DNA of 64,000 nucleotides from Paracoccaceae bacterium (GTDB lineage Bacteria; Pseudomonadota; Alphaproteobacteria; Rhodobacterales; Rhodobacteraceae), in NCBI GenBank assembly GCA_029862205.1, contig JAOTXT010000013.1, forward strand, positions 1 through 64,000, written 5' to 3'. The notes beneath the pieces are model-generated. The model did no database searches, was not told the DNA's origin, and was given only the letters and a program-made list of their open reading frames with translations. Positions 10,356 through 19,434 of this stretch are shown one piece after another. Numbering within the stretch: position 1 is the stretch's first letter; each line of letters opens with the position of its first letter. Position numbers and translations under genes: made by a program.

Positions 10356-10383
10356 TCTACAGACACCTGCGCAAATCTGTCAA
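10354..10383 (-). promoter_or_regulatory. Probable sigma70-type promoter of the ABC transporter operon
   Basis: On the minus strand TTGACA (10383 to 10378) is followed after 18 bp by TAGAAT (10359 to 10354), a near-consensus vegetative promoter. Transcription would start near 10346 and run into the binding-protein gene at 10199. The -35 box is one arm of the inverted repeat at 10378-10392, so a protein bound there would block it. Confidence 0.6.
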
Positions 10384-10392
10384 CGATTGACA
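10378..10392. promoter_or_regulatory. Perfect inverted repeat TGTCAA-CGA-TTGACA, candidate operator
   Basis: Two 6-bp arms with a 3-bp spacer form a perfect dyad inside the divergent intergenic region. A wider-spaced copy of the same half-sites is present nearby (TGTCAA at 10305-10310 and TTGACA at 10326-10331). It overlaps the -35 box of the ABC promoter. The likely ligand is the adjacent XRE-family regulator or another dimeric repressor. This is inference from position and symmetry. Confidence 0.45.
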
Positions 10393-10433
10393 AATGCCTT
10401 CGTCAACGCACTGACGGAACAGGAGATTCGGTT

Positions 10434-11828
10434 ATGCCGCGAACGATCCTTGGGGCGCGGATCCGCGAACGCCGGCGCAGCCGCGGCCTGACCCAGGCTG
10501 CCTTGGCCCGGCAGGTGGGCATCTCGGCCTCCTACATGAATCTGATCGAGCGCAACAAGAGGCCGATCGCCGGCCCCTTGCTAAGGCGCACGGCTGAGGC
10601 GCTGGCCATGCGTATCGACGAGCTCGACGGCTTGGCGGAGCGGCGGTTGCTCGAGAGCCTCGACGAAATTGCACATATGCCCGATCTGGCCGATCTGCGG
10701 GTCGAGGGCGCGAGCGCGGGCGAACTGATCGGCCGATATCCCGGTTGGGCGCGGGCGATGGCCGCGCTCGCCCGGTCCGAGCGGCAATCGGCGGCCGCAG
10801 CGCGGGCGATGGCCGACCGGATCAGCCACGACCCGTTTTTGGGTGAAGCGGTCCACCGGATGCTGACGCGGATCGCGGCGGTGCGCTCGGCGGCCGAGAT
10901 TCTGGTCGCGTTTCCGGACGTTCCAGCCGACCGGCGCGAGCGGTTCAACCGGATCATCCATGACGAGTGCCAGGCCCTATCGGACGTGGGCGGGGCATTG
11001 GCGGCCTATTTCGACAAGATCGAGGAGGCGGACCGGACGCTGACCCCGATCGACGAAGTCGAGGCGCTGTTCGAGTCGCGCTCCAACCGCTTCAACGAGA
11101 TCGAAGCCGCCGCCGCGCCGATCGACCTTGGGCCAGGTGGCAATCTGCCCGCCGGGCGCTGGACCGCCGCCCGCGCCGCGGCCGAGGACAAGCTGGGATC
11201 GCTGATCGAGCGGATCGTCGCCGATCAGGATCAGGTAGAAAGCGCCCCGGCCCGGGCAAGGGCACGCCGGGTGCTGCTCGACTATGCAGCCCGTGCGATT
11301 CTGGCGCCGATGCGCGACTTCGCGCCCCGGGCCGCGGCACTTGGCTACGATGTCGAAGTGCTGGCCCAGGAACTGGACCTCGACGTCGATACGATCTGTT
11401 ACAGGCTGACCGCTATGCCCGGCGGCGAGAACGTTCCAAGCTTCGGTTACTTCCGGGCCAACGCCGCAGGGACGATCGTCGAGATGCGCGGCCTGCCGGG
11501 GCTCATGCTGCCGCGCTACGCGGCCGCCTGTCCGCTTTGGGTTCTCTACCGGGCGCAACAATCGCCCGAGGCGCTGATGCGCCAGCGCGTGGTCTTTCCG
11601 TCGGGCGCGCGTTTTGTCTTCTTGGCCCGGGCGCATCAAGCCGGCCCCAGCGGATTCGGCAAGCCTCGCCACTATCTGACCGGCATGATTGCGCTCAGCG
11701 AGGCGGATGCCGCGTTGACGGTTTACGCACCGGATGCGGGCGTGCCAGTCGAGGAAGTGGGTCCGGCTTGCCGGATCTGTCCCCGGCGCGGCTGCCCGCA
11801 CCGCGTCGACGATCCGCTCGCGGCCTAA
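10434..11828 (+). CDS. XRE-family regulator of the short-chain fatty acyl type (ScfR/PccR-like)
   Basis: Transcription factor of 464 aa. An N-terminal helix-turn-helix (about residues 8-60, with LTQAALARQVGISASYMNLIERNKRPI) precedes a long effector region with IrrE-like and DUF2083 features and a C-terminal cysteine cluster (CRICPRRGCPHR). Relatives such as PccR and RamB control acyl-CoA metabolism. The ATG at 10434 follows AGGAG at 10421-10425; the long open frame upstream of it is not coding. It is divergent from the ABC operon and close to the transporter-kinase locus, so either could be its target. Confidence 0.88.
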   Translation: MPRTILGARIRERRRSRGLTQAALARQVGISASYMNLIERNKRPIAGPLLRRTAEALAMRIDELDGLAERRLLESLDEIAHMPDLADLRVEGASAGELIGRYPGWARAMAALARSERQSAAAARAMADRISHDPFLGEAVHRMLTRIAAVRSAAEILVAFPDVPADRRERFNRIIHDECQALSDVGGALAAYFDKIEEADRTLTPIDEVEALFESRSNRFNEIEAAAAPIDLGPGGNLPAGRWTAARAAAEDKLGSLIERIVADQDQVESAPARARARRVLLDYAARAILAPMRDFAPRAAALGYDVEVLAQELDLDVDTICYRLTAMPGGENVPSFGYFRANAAGTIVEMRGLPGLMLPRYAAACPLWVLYRAQQSPEALMRQRVVFPSGARFVFLARAHQAGPSGFGKPRHYLTGMIALSEADAALTVYAPDAGVPVEEVGPACRICPRRGCPHRVDDPLAA

Positions 11829-11831
11829 TGC

Positions 11832-11868
11832 AAAATCGGATCAGACTGAGCCAGTCTGAAACGATTTT
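11832..11868. terminator. Bipartite hairpin between convergent genes, probable bidirectional terminator
   Basis: Outer arms AAAATCG/CGATTTT (11832-11838 with 11862-11868) and inner arms TCAGACT/AGTCTGA (11841-11847 with 11853-11859) enclose a 5-nt loop. The two 7-bp stems are separated by a 2x2 internal loop. Flanking A and T runs give a terminator-like shape on both strands, right after the XRE stop and just before the stop of the opposing membrane-protein gene. Confidence 0.6.
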
Positions 11869-11888
11869 GGTCTGGCCGTGCCGGGCGG

Positions 11889-12413
11889 TCAGGATTCCTG
11901 ACCTCTCACAGGACGCAGGGCATAGGCGATTGCCCCCAGTCCGACGTAGTAGATTGCCGCCAGGCCCAGCTCGACCTGCAGCAGGCGCGGCCTGATCAGC
12001 GCGCCGCCGTAATCGAAGGCATTGAAGAGGAATATCGCCAGCACGTGCGTGATGGTGATCACCAATGCCAGGGCAAGGGCGCCGCCGATCCAGACCGCGA
12101 CCTCGCCATGACCGGTTCCGGCAAACCGCGCCAAGCGGCCACCGGCCGCATCGCCCAGATACTGCTTGGCCAGGTCTCCGGCCAGCCGCGCGAGCCGCGC
12201 GGCATTGCGGGGCGCGGCCAATCCGACCGGTCCGGTCAGGATCACCGGAAAAACGATCAGCGAGAAGAAGCCATAGAGACAATCGCCGCCAAGCAGCGGG
12301 CAAGTCACCAGGACCGCCAGGTCGAGGAGCACCAAGCCCGCGAACACCACTGCGGGCCAGCCATAGGCTTTCAATTGGTCGAAACGCAGCACGATCTCGT
12401 CGCGCAGTCTCAT
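11889..12413 (-). CDS. Integral membrane protein of unknown function
   Basis: A protein of 174 aa starting at 12413 (MRLRDEIVLRFDQLKAYGWP), with GGAGGG about 6 nt upstream. Hydrophobic stretches are visible at about residues 18-55 (two segments), 105-130 and 145-165, so around four membrane spans are likely. No family recognised. It is divergent from the response regulator gene and convergent with the XRE regulator, with about 160 bp upstream for promoters. The long open frame beyond 12413 is not coding. Confidence 0.7.
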   Translation of the reverse strand: MRLRDEIVLRFDQLKAYGWPAVVFAGLVLLDLAVLVTCPLLGGDCLYGFFSLIVFPVILTGPVGLAAPRNAARLARLAGDLAKQYLGDAAGGRLARFAGTGHGEVAVWIGGALALALVITITHVLAIFLFNAFDYGGALIRPRLLQVELGLAAIYYVGLGAIAYALRPVRGQES

Positions 12414-12457
12414 TTCCACCCTCCGTTCTCTTTCGCAACCCCAGGGCACATTAGCGG

Positions 12458-12470
12458 ATTTTGCGAAAAT
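12458..12470. promoter_or_regulatory. ATTTTGCGAAAAT dyad upstream of the response regulator
   Basis: An imperfect palindrome in the divergent region between the membrane-protein gene and the response regulator. It resembles ATTTTGTGAAAT at 10342-10353 in the XRE promoter region. A related TTTCGCAA occurs at 12431-12438. It could be a shared operator for the XRE regulator. PccR-type regulators bind TTTGCAAA half-sites, which this matches only partly. Confidence 0.3.
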
Positions 12471-12573
12471 ATGCGCGATATATTCACGCTGACATCGCCC
12501 ATAACTTCCCCTAGGCTCGAATGTTGAGCCGCTCCGCAGGCTCGCGTGACTGACTGGAGGGATCGTCCGCGCA

Positions 12574-12951
12574 ATGACCAAGCGCGTCCTGCTGGTGGAA
12601 GACGAGCCGAATATCGTCGAGTCCCTGACCTTTCTGTTGGAGCGGTCGGGCTTCGAGGTGATGCCGGAAGGGAACGGCCAAGTTGCCCTCGACCGGGCGA
12701 TCGAGGACCCGCCGGACGTCATGATCCTGGATGTGATGCTGCCCGAACTCGATGGGTTCGAGATCCTGCGGCGCCTGCGCGCTGATCCGCGCAGCCGATC
12801 CCTGCCGGTCTTGATGCTGACGGCGAAGGGCCAGCGCGAGGATCGCGAAACGGCGCTGGGCGGCGGTGCCAATCTATTCATCACCAAGCCGTTCTCGAAT
12901 GCCGAGGTGATCGGCGCCGTGTCGCGCCTGGCCGGGGAGGCTGAGGAATGA
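12574..12951 (+). CDS. Single-domain response regulator
   Basis: Receiver-only protein of 125 aa with no output domain. The acidic pair is in LLVEDEP, the phospho-acceptor aspartate is D53 in VMILDVMLPELDGF, and the switch lysine is in FITKPFSN. It lies directly upstream of a small membrane gene and the CrbS-like sensor kinase, with 4-nt overlaps, so that kinase is the natural partner. CrbR of Vibrio and Pseudomonas carries a DNA-binding domain, but this protein does not, so signal output must go through another partner. Confidence 0.93.
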   Translation: MTKRVLLVEDEPNIVESLTFLLERSGFEVMPEGNGQVALDRAIEDPPDVMILDVMLPELDGFEILRRLRADPRSRSLPVLMLTAKGQREDRETALGGGANLFITKPFSNAEVIGAVSRLAGEAEE

Positions 12952-13214
12952 AGCACGAGCGCGACATGGCCTTCGATCACCGCAAGAGCCGGGATCGGGC
13001 GCTGATCCTGCTTCTGGCGGGGCTGATTCTGGTGACGCCGCCGGTTGGGGGGATCTTCCATCTGGACCTCAAACTGGCCGGCGTGCCCTTCACCCTGATC
13101 TATCTCTTCGTTGTCTGGGCGGCCTTGATCCTGGGTACCGCGCTTCTGTCTCGGCGGCTGAACAGCGAGCCAGAAGCAGTGCCGGATGAAACGCCGCCGG
13201 AGCCCGGCGCCTGA
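12948..13214 (+). CDS. Small membrane protein co-transcribed with the transporter-kinase
   Basis: 88 aa, with two hydrophobic segments (ALILLLAGLILVTPPVGGIF and FTLIYLFVVWAALILGTALL) and a charged, Pro/Glu-rich C-terminus. It overlaps the response regulator stop by 4 nt, and its final base is the first base of the kinase ATG. Small two-helix proteins with this spacing accompany solute:sodium-symporter-like genes (the DUF4212/small-subunit type). It may be an accessory subunit of the adjoining transporter domain, which is an inference from context. Confidence 0.75.
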   Translation: MKHERDMAFDHRKSRDRALILLLAGLILVTPPVGGIFHLDLKLAGVPFTLIYLFVVWAALILGTALLSRRLNSEPEAVPDETPPEPGA

Positions 13215-15901
13215 TGCTGTCGCTCAACCTGCTCCTGGTCGTTAGCCTCGCCTATGTGGCGCTCTTGTTCGCGGTCGCCTTCTTCGTCGATAGCAGGGCG
13301 CGTCAGGGACGGCTGAATTGGCTGCGCTCGCCGGTGATCTACACGCTGTCGATCTCGGTCTATTGCACGTCCTGGACGTTCTACGGCGCCGTGGGCTCGG
13401 CGGTCCGCAACGGGCTCGAGTTCATCACGATCTATCTGGGGCCAACCCTGGTTTTTGTCGGTTGGTGGTGGCTGTTGCGAAAACTTGTGCGGATCGGGCG
13501 GGTACACCGCATCACCTCGATCGCCGATCTGATCTCGTCCCGCTACGGCAAGAGCTCGGGCCTGGCGGTGCTGGTGACGCTGATCGCGGTGATCGCGACG
13601 ACGCCATATATCGCGCTGCAGCTGCAATCGGTGACCCGAAGCGTCCAGGTGATCGTGGGCGAGGCGGATAGCGGCTCCACCGCTTTCTGGATCGCTGGCG
13701 GCATGGCGCTTTTCACCATCCTGTTCGGCACGCGGAACCTGGATGCGAACGAACGCCATCACGGGGTCGTCGCGGCGATCGCGGTCGAGGCGGTCGTCAA
13801 GCTGGTCGCGCTTCTGGCGGTGGGCGTCTTTGTCGTCTGGGGTATTGCCGGCGGCATGGGCAAGATCTTCGCCGATGTGCCGGCCGAAGTAGTCTATGGC
13901 GGCGAGAACATCTTCGGCCCCCGCTGGGTGGTGCTGACCTTCCTCTCGGCCACCGCGATCATCTGCCTGCCGCGCCAGTTCCAGGTCACTGTGGTCGAGA
14001 ATGTGGACGAGCGGCACCTGGCCACGGCCTCGTAGCTGTTCCCGCTTTATCTGTTCGGCATGTCCTTGTTCATCATGCCGATCGCGATCGCGGGACTGAA
14101 AGTGCTGCCCGCCGGGTCGAACCCGGATCTCTTCGTGCTGACCCTGCCCTTGTCGGAGAACCGCCAGGAACTGGCCTTGCTGGCCTTCCTGGGCGGGTTC
14201 TCCTCGGCCACATCGATGGTGATCGTGGCGGCGATCGCAGTCTCGACCATGGTCTCGAACCACATCGTGATGCCAATCGCGCTCTATTTCATGGCGGCCA
14301 AGCGCGAGGTCAGCGGCGATGTGAGGAATCTGCTTCTAACATCGCGGCGCATCAGCATCGCGGCGATCCTGGGGCTGGGTTTCCTCTATTTCCGGCTCAG
14401 TGGCGGCTCGGATGCCCTGGCCGCGATCGGCCTGATCGCGTTTGTCGGGGTCGCACAATTCATGCCCAGCCTGATCGGCGGCATCTTCTGGCGCGGTGCA
14501 ACCCGCACCGGTGCCTTGGCGGGGCTGAGCATTGGGTCGATATTATGGGCCTACATCCTTTTCCTGCCAAGCTTCGGCGGCGACTTCGTGCTCAGCAAAT
14601 CCGTGCTCGCGAACGGGCTGTTTGGGATCGAATTGCTGAGGCCTAGGGCGCTGTTGGGCCTCGAAGGCCTCGACCCATTGGTTCATGCCGTTGTCTGGAG
14701 CGTCGGCGCGAACGTGCTGAGCTTTCTCATCGTCTCGGGGCTCAGTGGGACGCGGCCGATGGAGCGCCTGCAAGGGGCGTTGTTCATCGACGTCTTCCGC
14801 AGCAGCGCGGCCGGCGAGACCCCGCGCTTCGCCGAGGGTTTGGCGACCTCCGAGGACTTGTTCGTCCTGGCGCAGCGTATCCTGGGCACGGATCCGGCGC
14901 GACTGCTCTTCGACGAGATGGCGCGCGGCCAAGCGCGCTATGCCGGGCTGCCCGACCCCACCGACGCGGTGATTGCGCGGCTCGAGCGCGAGCTCGCGGG
15001 CTCGGTCGGCGCTGCTTCGGCCCACGCGATGGTCAGCCGGATCGCAGGCCGCGAGACCGTGGGCATGACCGAGTTGTTCGATATCGCGGACGAGACCCAG
15101 CGCCTGATCGAGACCTCGCGCCAGCTCTCGGAAAAGTCGGTCGAGCTCGAACGCACCGCCAGCCAGTTGCGCCAGGCCAACGAGCGCCTGCGTTCGCTCG
15201 ATGCGCAGAAGGACGACTTCCTGAGCCAGGTCAGTCACGAGCTGCGCACGCCAATGACCTCGATCCGGTCTTTCTCGGAGATCCTGCTTGGCGACGAGCC
15301 GGTCAACGACGAGGAGCGCCAGCGGTTCATGGCGATCATCCATGACGAGAGCCTGCGTCTGACCCGGCTTCTGGACGAGATCCTGGATATCAGCAGGCTG
15401 GAGGCGGGACGGGTTGATCTGCCCATGGGATCGGTCGATCCGGACGCCGCGATCGAGGCTGCGCTTGGCACGGTCTCGGGCGTCGTGCGCAAGAACGATG
15501 TCTCGGTCATTCGCGACCCGGTGCCCGAGGGACGCTATGTGCGGGCCAACGAGGACCGGTTGCGCCAAGTGCTGATCAATCTCTTGTCCAATGCGGTCAA
15601 GTATAACCGCGCGGCGGAGCCCGAGATCCACATCCGGCCGCATATCGCGGGCAGTCACCTGAACATCGACGTGATCGACAATGGCGGCGGGGTCGGCATC
15701 GAGGAGGCCAGTTCAGTGTTCGAGAAGTTCACCCGCGGCAGCCGCGCGAGCCAGGACACCGGGGCGGGCCTCGGCCTGCCGATCAGCCGGGCGATCATGC
15801 GCACAATGGGCGGCGACCTGACCGTTGAGTTCGCGGACGACGATACCAGTTTCTTCCGGGTGCGGCTGGTATTGGCGCCTGCGCCAGCGCAAGTGGCCTG
15901 A
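13214..15901 (+). pseudogene. CrbS-like sodium:solute symporter-histidine kinase, interrupted by an in-frame TAG at codon 274
   Basis: One 895-codon frame encodes an SSS transporter-like sensor module, a linker with a coiled coil and a histidine kinase core. The kinase has SHELRTP (His codon 675), NLLSNAVKY, DNGGGVG and GAGLGLPI. The frame continues unbroken except for TAG at 14033-14035, inside HLATAS-stop-LFPLYLF; the family has Trp here (TGG), so a single G-to-A change explains it. The 5' part would yield 273 aa. The 3' part has an in-frame ATG at 14060 but lacks over half the transporter domain. Both halves look otherwise well conserved, so the mutation is recent or a sequencing error. 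CrbS homologues sense acetate status and control acs. Confidence 0.88.
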
Positions 15902-17431
15902 CTACATCACCGCGCCGATCTGCCAGGGGACGAATTCGTAGTCGCCCAGTCCCTCGGCCTCGGATTTTGTGACCTCGCCCGAGGCGACGCCGAGCAGCAT
16001 GTCGTAGATCTCGCGGCCGACCTCCTCGATCGGCACGCCCTCCGAGATGATCCGCCCGGCATTGACGTCCATGTCCTCGGTCATGCGGCCGAAAAGTTCG
16101 GAATTCGTCGCCACCTTGATGCAGGGCGCGGGCTTGTAGCCCGCCGCCGAGCCGCGCCCCGTTGTGAAGATCACCAGGTTGCAGCCAGACGCGATCTGGC
16201 CGGTGACCGAGGCCGGGTCGTAGCCCGGGCTGTCCATGAAGGCGAAACCCGGAGCGGTCACCGGCTCGGCATACTTGTAGACCCCGGTGAGCGGAGTCGT
16301 GCCCCCCTTGGCGGCGGCGCCGAGCGATTTCTCCAGGATCGTGGTCAGGCCGCCCTTCTTGTTGCCGGGCGAGGGATTGTTGTCCATCGAGCCATGGTTG
16401 CGGGCGGTGTAGTCCTCCCACCATAGGATGCGGTCGACCAGCCTCTGGCCCACATCCGCGCTGACCGCGCGGCGGGTCAACAGGTGCTCGGCCCCATAGA
16501 TTTCGGGCGTCTCGGCCAGGACCCCGGTCCCGCCTTGCGCCACCAGCAGGTCGCAGGCATAACCGAGCGCGGGGTTCGCGGTGATCCCAGACCAGGCGTC
16601 CGAGCCACCGCATTGCAGCGCCACCATCAGCTCCGAGGCCGGGCAGGGTTCACGCTGGGTTTCATTGGCCAGGGGCAGCATCGCGCGGACCTTCTCGATC
16701 CCGGCTTCGACCGTGCGGCGCAGGCCCGCCACGTCCTGGATATTCATGGTCTGGAACATCGGCCCTTTCTCGATGCCGTAGGCCTCGAGCAACCAATCGA
16801 TCTGGTTGACTTCGCAGCCAAGGCCCACCATCAGAACGCCCGCCACATTTGGGTGCTTCGCATAGCCCCACATGACCCGTTGCAGCGCGCCGAAGCCCTC
16901 GTCATTCGCGCCCATCCCGCAGCCGGTGCCATGCACGAAGGCGGCGACCCCGTCGATGTTGGGATAGCCGGCCAGCTCCTCGGGCCCGAAGGCGGCGGCG
17001 ATCTTGTGCGCGGCGGTGGCCGAGCAGTTCACCGAGGTCAGGATCGCGACAAAGTTTCGGGTGCCGCATTTCCCGTTGGTCCGGCGGTAGCCCATAAACG
17101 TGTCGCGCTCGGCCTCGGCAACCGGCGTCGCATGTCTGAGATCGGTCGAGAACTCGTAGTCGTGGGCCGTGCCGCGGAACTCGACATTGTGGGTGTGCAC
17201 GTGGGCGCCCGTCGCGATGTCCCCGGCGGCATAGCCGATCACCTGGGCGTATTTCAGCACCGCGTCACCCTTGGCGATGGGGGCGAGCGCGAATTTATGG
17301 CCGCGCGGGATCGGCTCGGCCACGGGCACTCCGGCAGCCTCGTCGCCTGCGCGCAGGGGCCGGATCGCGACCGCCACGTTGTCCGCCCGGTTCAGCCGCA
17401 GTCCCGCATCACCTACCTGCTGGTCCATCAT
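15902..17431 (-). CDS. UxaA-family altronate/galactarate-type dehydratase
   Basis: 509 aa combining an N-terminal SAF-like domain (IGYAAGDIATGAHVHTHNVEF) with the catalytic UxaA domain (FMGYRRTNGKCGTRNFVAIL, the VHGTGCGM stretch, LGCEVNQ, ALQCGGSDAWSGITANPALG). Family enzymes dehydrate sugar acids such as altronate or galactarate, using an iron centre. GGAGG lies 5 nt before the first of two adjacent ATGs. It is last in a three-gene minus-strand operon with an enolase-superfamily enzyme and an SDR, which supports a sugar-acid pathway. The exact substrate is not assigned. Confidence 0.9.
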   Translation of the reverse strand: MMDQQVGDAGLRLNRADNVAVAIRPLRAGDEAAGVPVAEPIPRGHKFALAPIAKGDAVLKYAQVIGYAAGDIATGAHVHTHNVEFRGTAHDYEFSTDLRHATPVAEAERDTFMGYRRTNGKCGTRNFVAILTSVNCSATAAHKIAAAFGPEELAGYPNIDGVAAFVHGTGCGMGANDEGFGALQRVMWGYAKHPNVAGVLMVGLGCEVNQIDWLLEAYGIEKGPMFQTMNIQDVAGLRRTVEAGIEKVRAMLPLANETQREPCPASELMVALQCGGSDAWSGITANPALGYACDLLVAQGGTGVLAETPEIYGAEHLLTRRAVSADVGQRLVDRILWWEDYTARNHGSMDNNPSPGNKKGGLTTILEKSLGAAAKGGTTPLTGVYKYAEPVTAPGFAFMDSPGYDPASVTGQIASGCNLVIFTTGRGSAAGYKPAPCIKVATNSELFGRMTEDMDVNAGRIISEGVPIEEVGREIYDMLLGVASGEVTKSEAEGLGDYEFVPWQIGAVM

Positions 17432-17446
17432 TCCAACCTCCGGTTC

Positions 17447-18667
17447 TCAGTTCGCTCCCGGCATGGTGCCGCTCGTTCGGCGCGAGGCGCGGCTGCCCAA
17501 CTCCGGCATCAGCGAGACGCCATGGCCCGGCGTGGCGGGGACCGAAATCATGCCTTCCGCGATCCTGGGCAGCCCGGTCACCGCCTGACCGTACCAATCG
17601 TAGTAGAAGGCGCGCGTGATCTCCTGTTCTTCGACGTTCGGACAGGCCATGGCGAGGTGGCTTGAGACCGCCAGGGCCACCGGGCCAGAGCAATCGTGGA
17701 AGGCGATGGGGCGGCGATGGGCGGCGGCCAGCGCGGCCGCATCCATCGCGAAGCCGACGCCCCCGCCCCAGGTAACATCGACGATCGGGACCGCGACCTT
17801 GCCCCTGGTGATCAGGTCCTCGATCTGGCCGAGCCCGCCCAGGGTCTCGCCACCCGAGAGTGGCAGAGAGGTTGCCTCGGCAAGCGCACCCAGAAGGTCC
17901 ATCCGGTCCATATTCACCGCGTCCTCGACCCAGTCGACCTCCAAAGGTTCCAGCGCCCGGCAGATTTTCATGGCCGCGTCGAGCGTCCAGAGCCCATGCA
18001 GCTCGGCCTTGATCCGCATGCGGCCCCCATGGGCGGCGCGGATCGCCTCGAAGGGTTTGATCGTCTTTGCCAGATCCGCGTCAGAAATCTCGCCCTTGTC
18101 CGCATCTTCGGCAAAGTCGAAAGGCCAGATCTTCATGGACGTGATGCCCATCTCCAGCAGATCGGCGGCAAGCTCGGCCGGGCGGTTCAGGAAGGCGTCC
18201 AGATCCTCGTAGCGCCGAGAGGAGAGCCGGGCCGTGTCGCCGCCAGGCAGGCCGAAATTGCCGGGCCGGACATCCGAGGTGTTCGAGACGTAGTCCGGCC
18301 CCGCGCAGGTATTGTAGACCGGCACCGTCTGGTGGAGCGCGCCACCAAGCAGGTCGCAGAGCGGCCGTCCCGCGGCCTTACCGGCAGCGTCCCAGAGCGC
18401 GACCTCGACCGCCGAAAGTGCGCGCATCTCGGCGCCGGTACCGCAGAAGCCCACATAGGGCTTCATCACCTGCGCCAGTTCCGTGATGTCACTGGCATCG
18501 CAGCCGAGGATCAGAGGCGCGATACGGTCGTGGATGTCGGCTTCGACCGCGTCCGCGCCGAACCAGGTCTCGCCGAGGCCGACCAGATCATCGCTGGTGG
18601 CGACCCGTACCCAGATGACGCTGGGGCGATCGGCGACGCGAAGGGTTTCGATGCCGGTAATCTTCAT
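17447..18667 (-). CDS. Mandelate racemase/muconate lactonizing enzyme family protein (acid-sugar dehydratase-like)
   Basis: Enolase-superfamily member of 406 aa. The capping domain is followed by the barrel with a lysine in SMKIWPFD. Acidic ligands expected to hold Mg2+ are in IKAELHGLW, DWVEDAV and SGGETLGG. A His-Asp dyad is likely from PIVDVTWGGG and AFHDCSGP. These are hallmarks of the mandelate-racemase subgroup, mostly sugar-acid dehydratases. The start at 18667 overlaps the SDR stop (ATGA). The substrate remains unknown. Confidence 0.88.
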   Translation of the reverse strand: MKITGIETLRVADRPSVIWVRVATSDDLVGLGETWFGADAVEADIHDRIAPLILGCDASDITELAQVMKPYVGFCGTGAEMRALSAVEVALWDAAGKAAGRPLCDLLGGALHQTVPVYNTCAGPDYVSNTSDVRPGNFGLPGGDTARLSSRRYEDLDAFLNRPAELAADLLEMGITSMKIWPFDFAEDADKGEISDADLAKTIKPFEAIRAAHGGRMRIKAELHGLWTLDAAMKICRALEPLEVDWVEDAVNMDRMDLLGALAEATSLPLSGGETLGGLGQIEDLITRGKVAVPIVDVTWGGGVGFAMDAAALAAAHRRPIAFHDCSGPVALAVSSHLAMACPNVEEQEITRAFYYDWYGQAVTGLPRIAEGMISVPATPGHGVSLMPELGSRASRRTSGTMPGAN

Positions 18668-19434
18668 CACACGACCACCGTGAGGCCGCCATCGACCGCC
18701 AGCAAATGGCCGTTGACGAAATCCGAGGCAGGAGCCGAGAGGTAGATCGCCGCGCCCACCAGATCGTCGATTTCGCCCCATCGGCCGTTGGGCGTCCGGC
18801 CCTCGAGCCAGGTGTTGAAAGCGGGGTCGTCCGCCAGCGGACCGGTCAGTTCGGTCTTGAAATAGCCGGGCGCGATGCCGTTGGCCTGGATCCCCAGCGG
18901 CCCCCAATCGGCGCACATCGACCGAGTCAGCATCCTGAGCGCCCCCTTGGCCGACGCATAAGCCCCGACGGTTGGTCGCGCCAATTCGCTCATTACCGAG
19001 CAGGTATTGACGATCTTGCCCCGGCCACGCGGAATCATGTGCCGCGCCACGGCCTTCGAAACCAGGAAGACGCTGTTCAGATTGGTATCGATGACGGCGC
19101 GCCAGTCCGCCTCGTCCTGCTCGTGCAGGGCTGCGCGCCGGTTGATCCCCGCATTGTTCAGCAGGATGTCGATGGCCCCTCGATCTGCCTCGATCTGGTC
19201 CACCGCTTCGGCCGCCGCAGCGCCATCGGTCACGTCAAAGGCCGCCTCCTCGACCGTGAAGCCGTAACTCCGCAAGCGCTCGGCGGCAGCAAACGTCTTC
19301 TCGGCCGCGCGCCCGTTCAGCACCACGGTCGCTCCGGCCTGGGCCAGCCCGCGCGCCAAGCCAAACCCGATCCCTTGGGTCGAGCCGGTGACCAATGCCC
19401 GGCGGCCATTCAGGTTGAACATTTCCAGCGCCAT
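18667..19434 (-). CDS. SDR family oxidoreductase (gluconate 5-dehydrogenase-like)
   Basis: Classical short-chain dehydrogenase of 255 aa. The cofactor motif is TGSTQGIG, with NNAGI in the active-site region and YASAKGAL as the YxxxK catalytic pair. The MALEMFNLNGRRALVTG start (19434) was chosen because AGGAGG stands 7 nt before it. The sequence style resembles Ga5DH/2-keto-sugar-acid reductases. It is the first gene of the sugar-acid operon, divergent from the HpaB-family operon. Confidence 0.88.
   Translation of the reverse strand: MALEMFNLNGRRALVTGSTQGIGFGLARGLAQAGATVVLNGRAAEKTFAAAERLRSYGFTVEEAAFDVTDGAAAAEAVDQIEADRGAIDILLNNAGINRRAALHEQDEADWRAVIDTNLNSVFLVSKAVARHMIPRGRGKIVNTCSVMSELARPTVGAYASAKGALRMLTRSMCADWGPLGIQANGIAPGYFKTELTGPLADDPAFNTWLEGRTPNGRWGEIDDLVGAAIYLSAPASDFVNGHLLAVDGGLTVVV

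Noticed and set aside
9015-11828. A very long open frame (over 900 codons) on the plus strand across the ABC binding-protein gene and the XRE gene
   Set aside because: The first part is antisense to the well-supported binding-protein gene and has no recognisable domains; only the part from 10434 matches a real protein.
14033-14035. TAG as pyrrolysine or another recoded codon
   Set aside because: No pyl genes are in the window, homologues have Trp here and a single base change explains it; a mutation or sequencing error is simpler.
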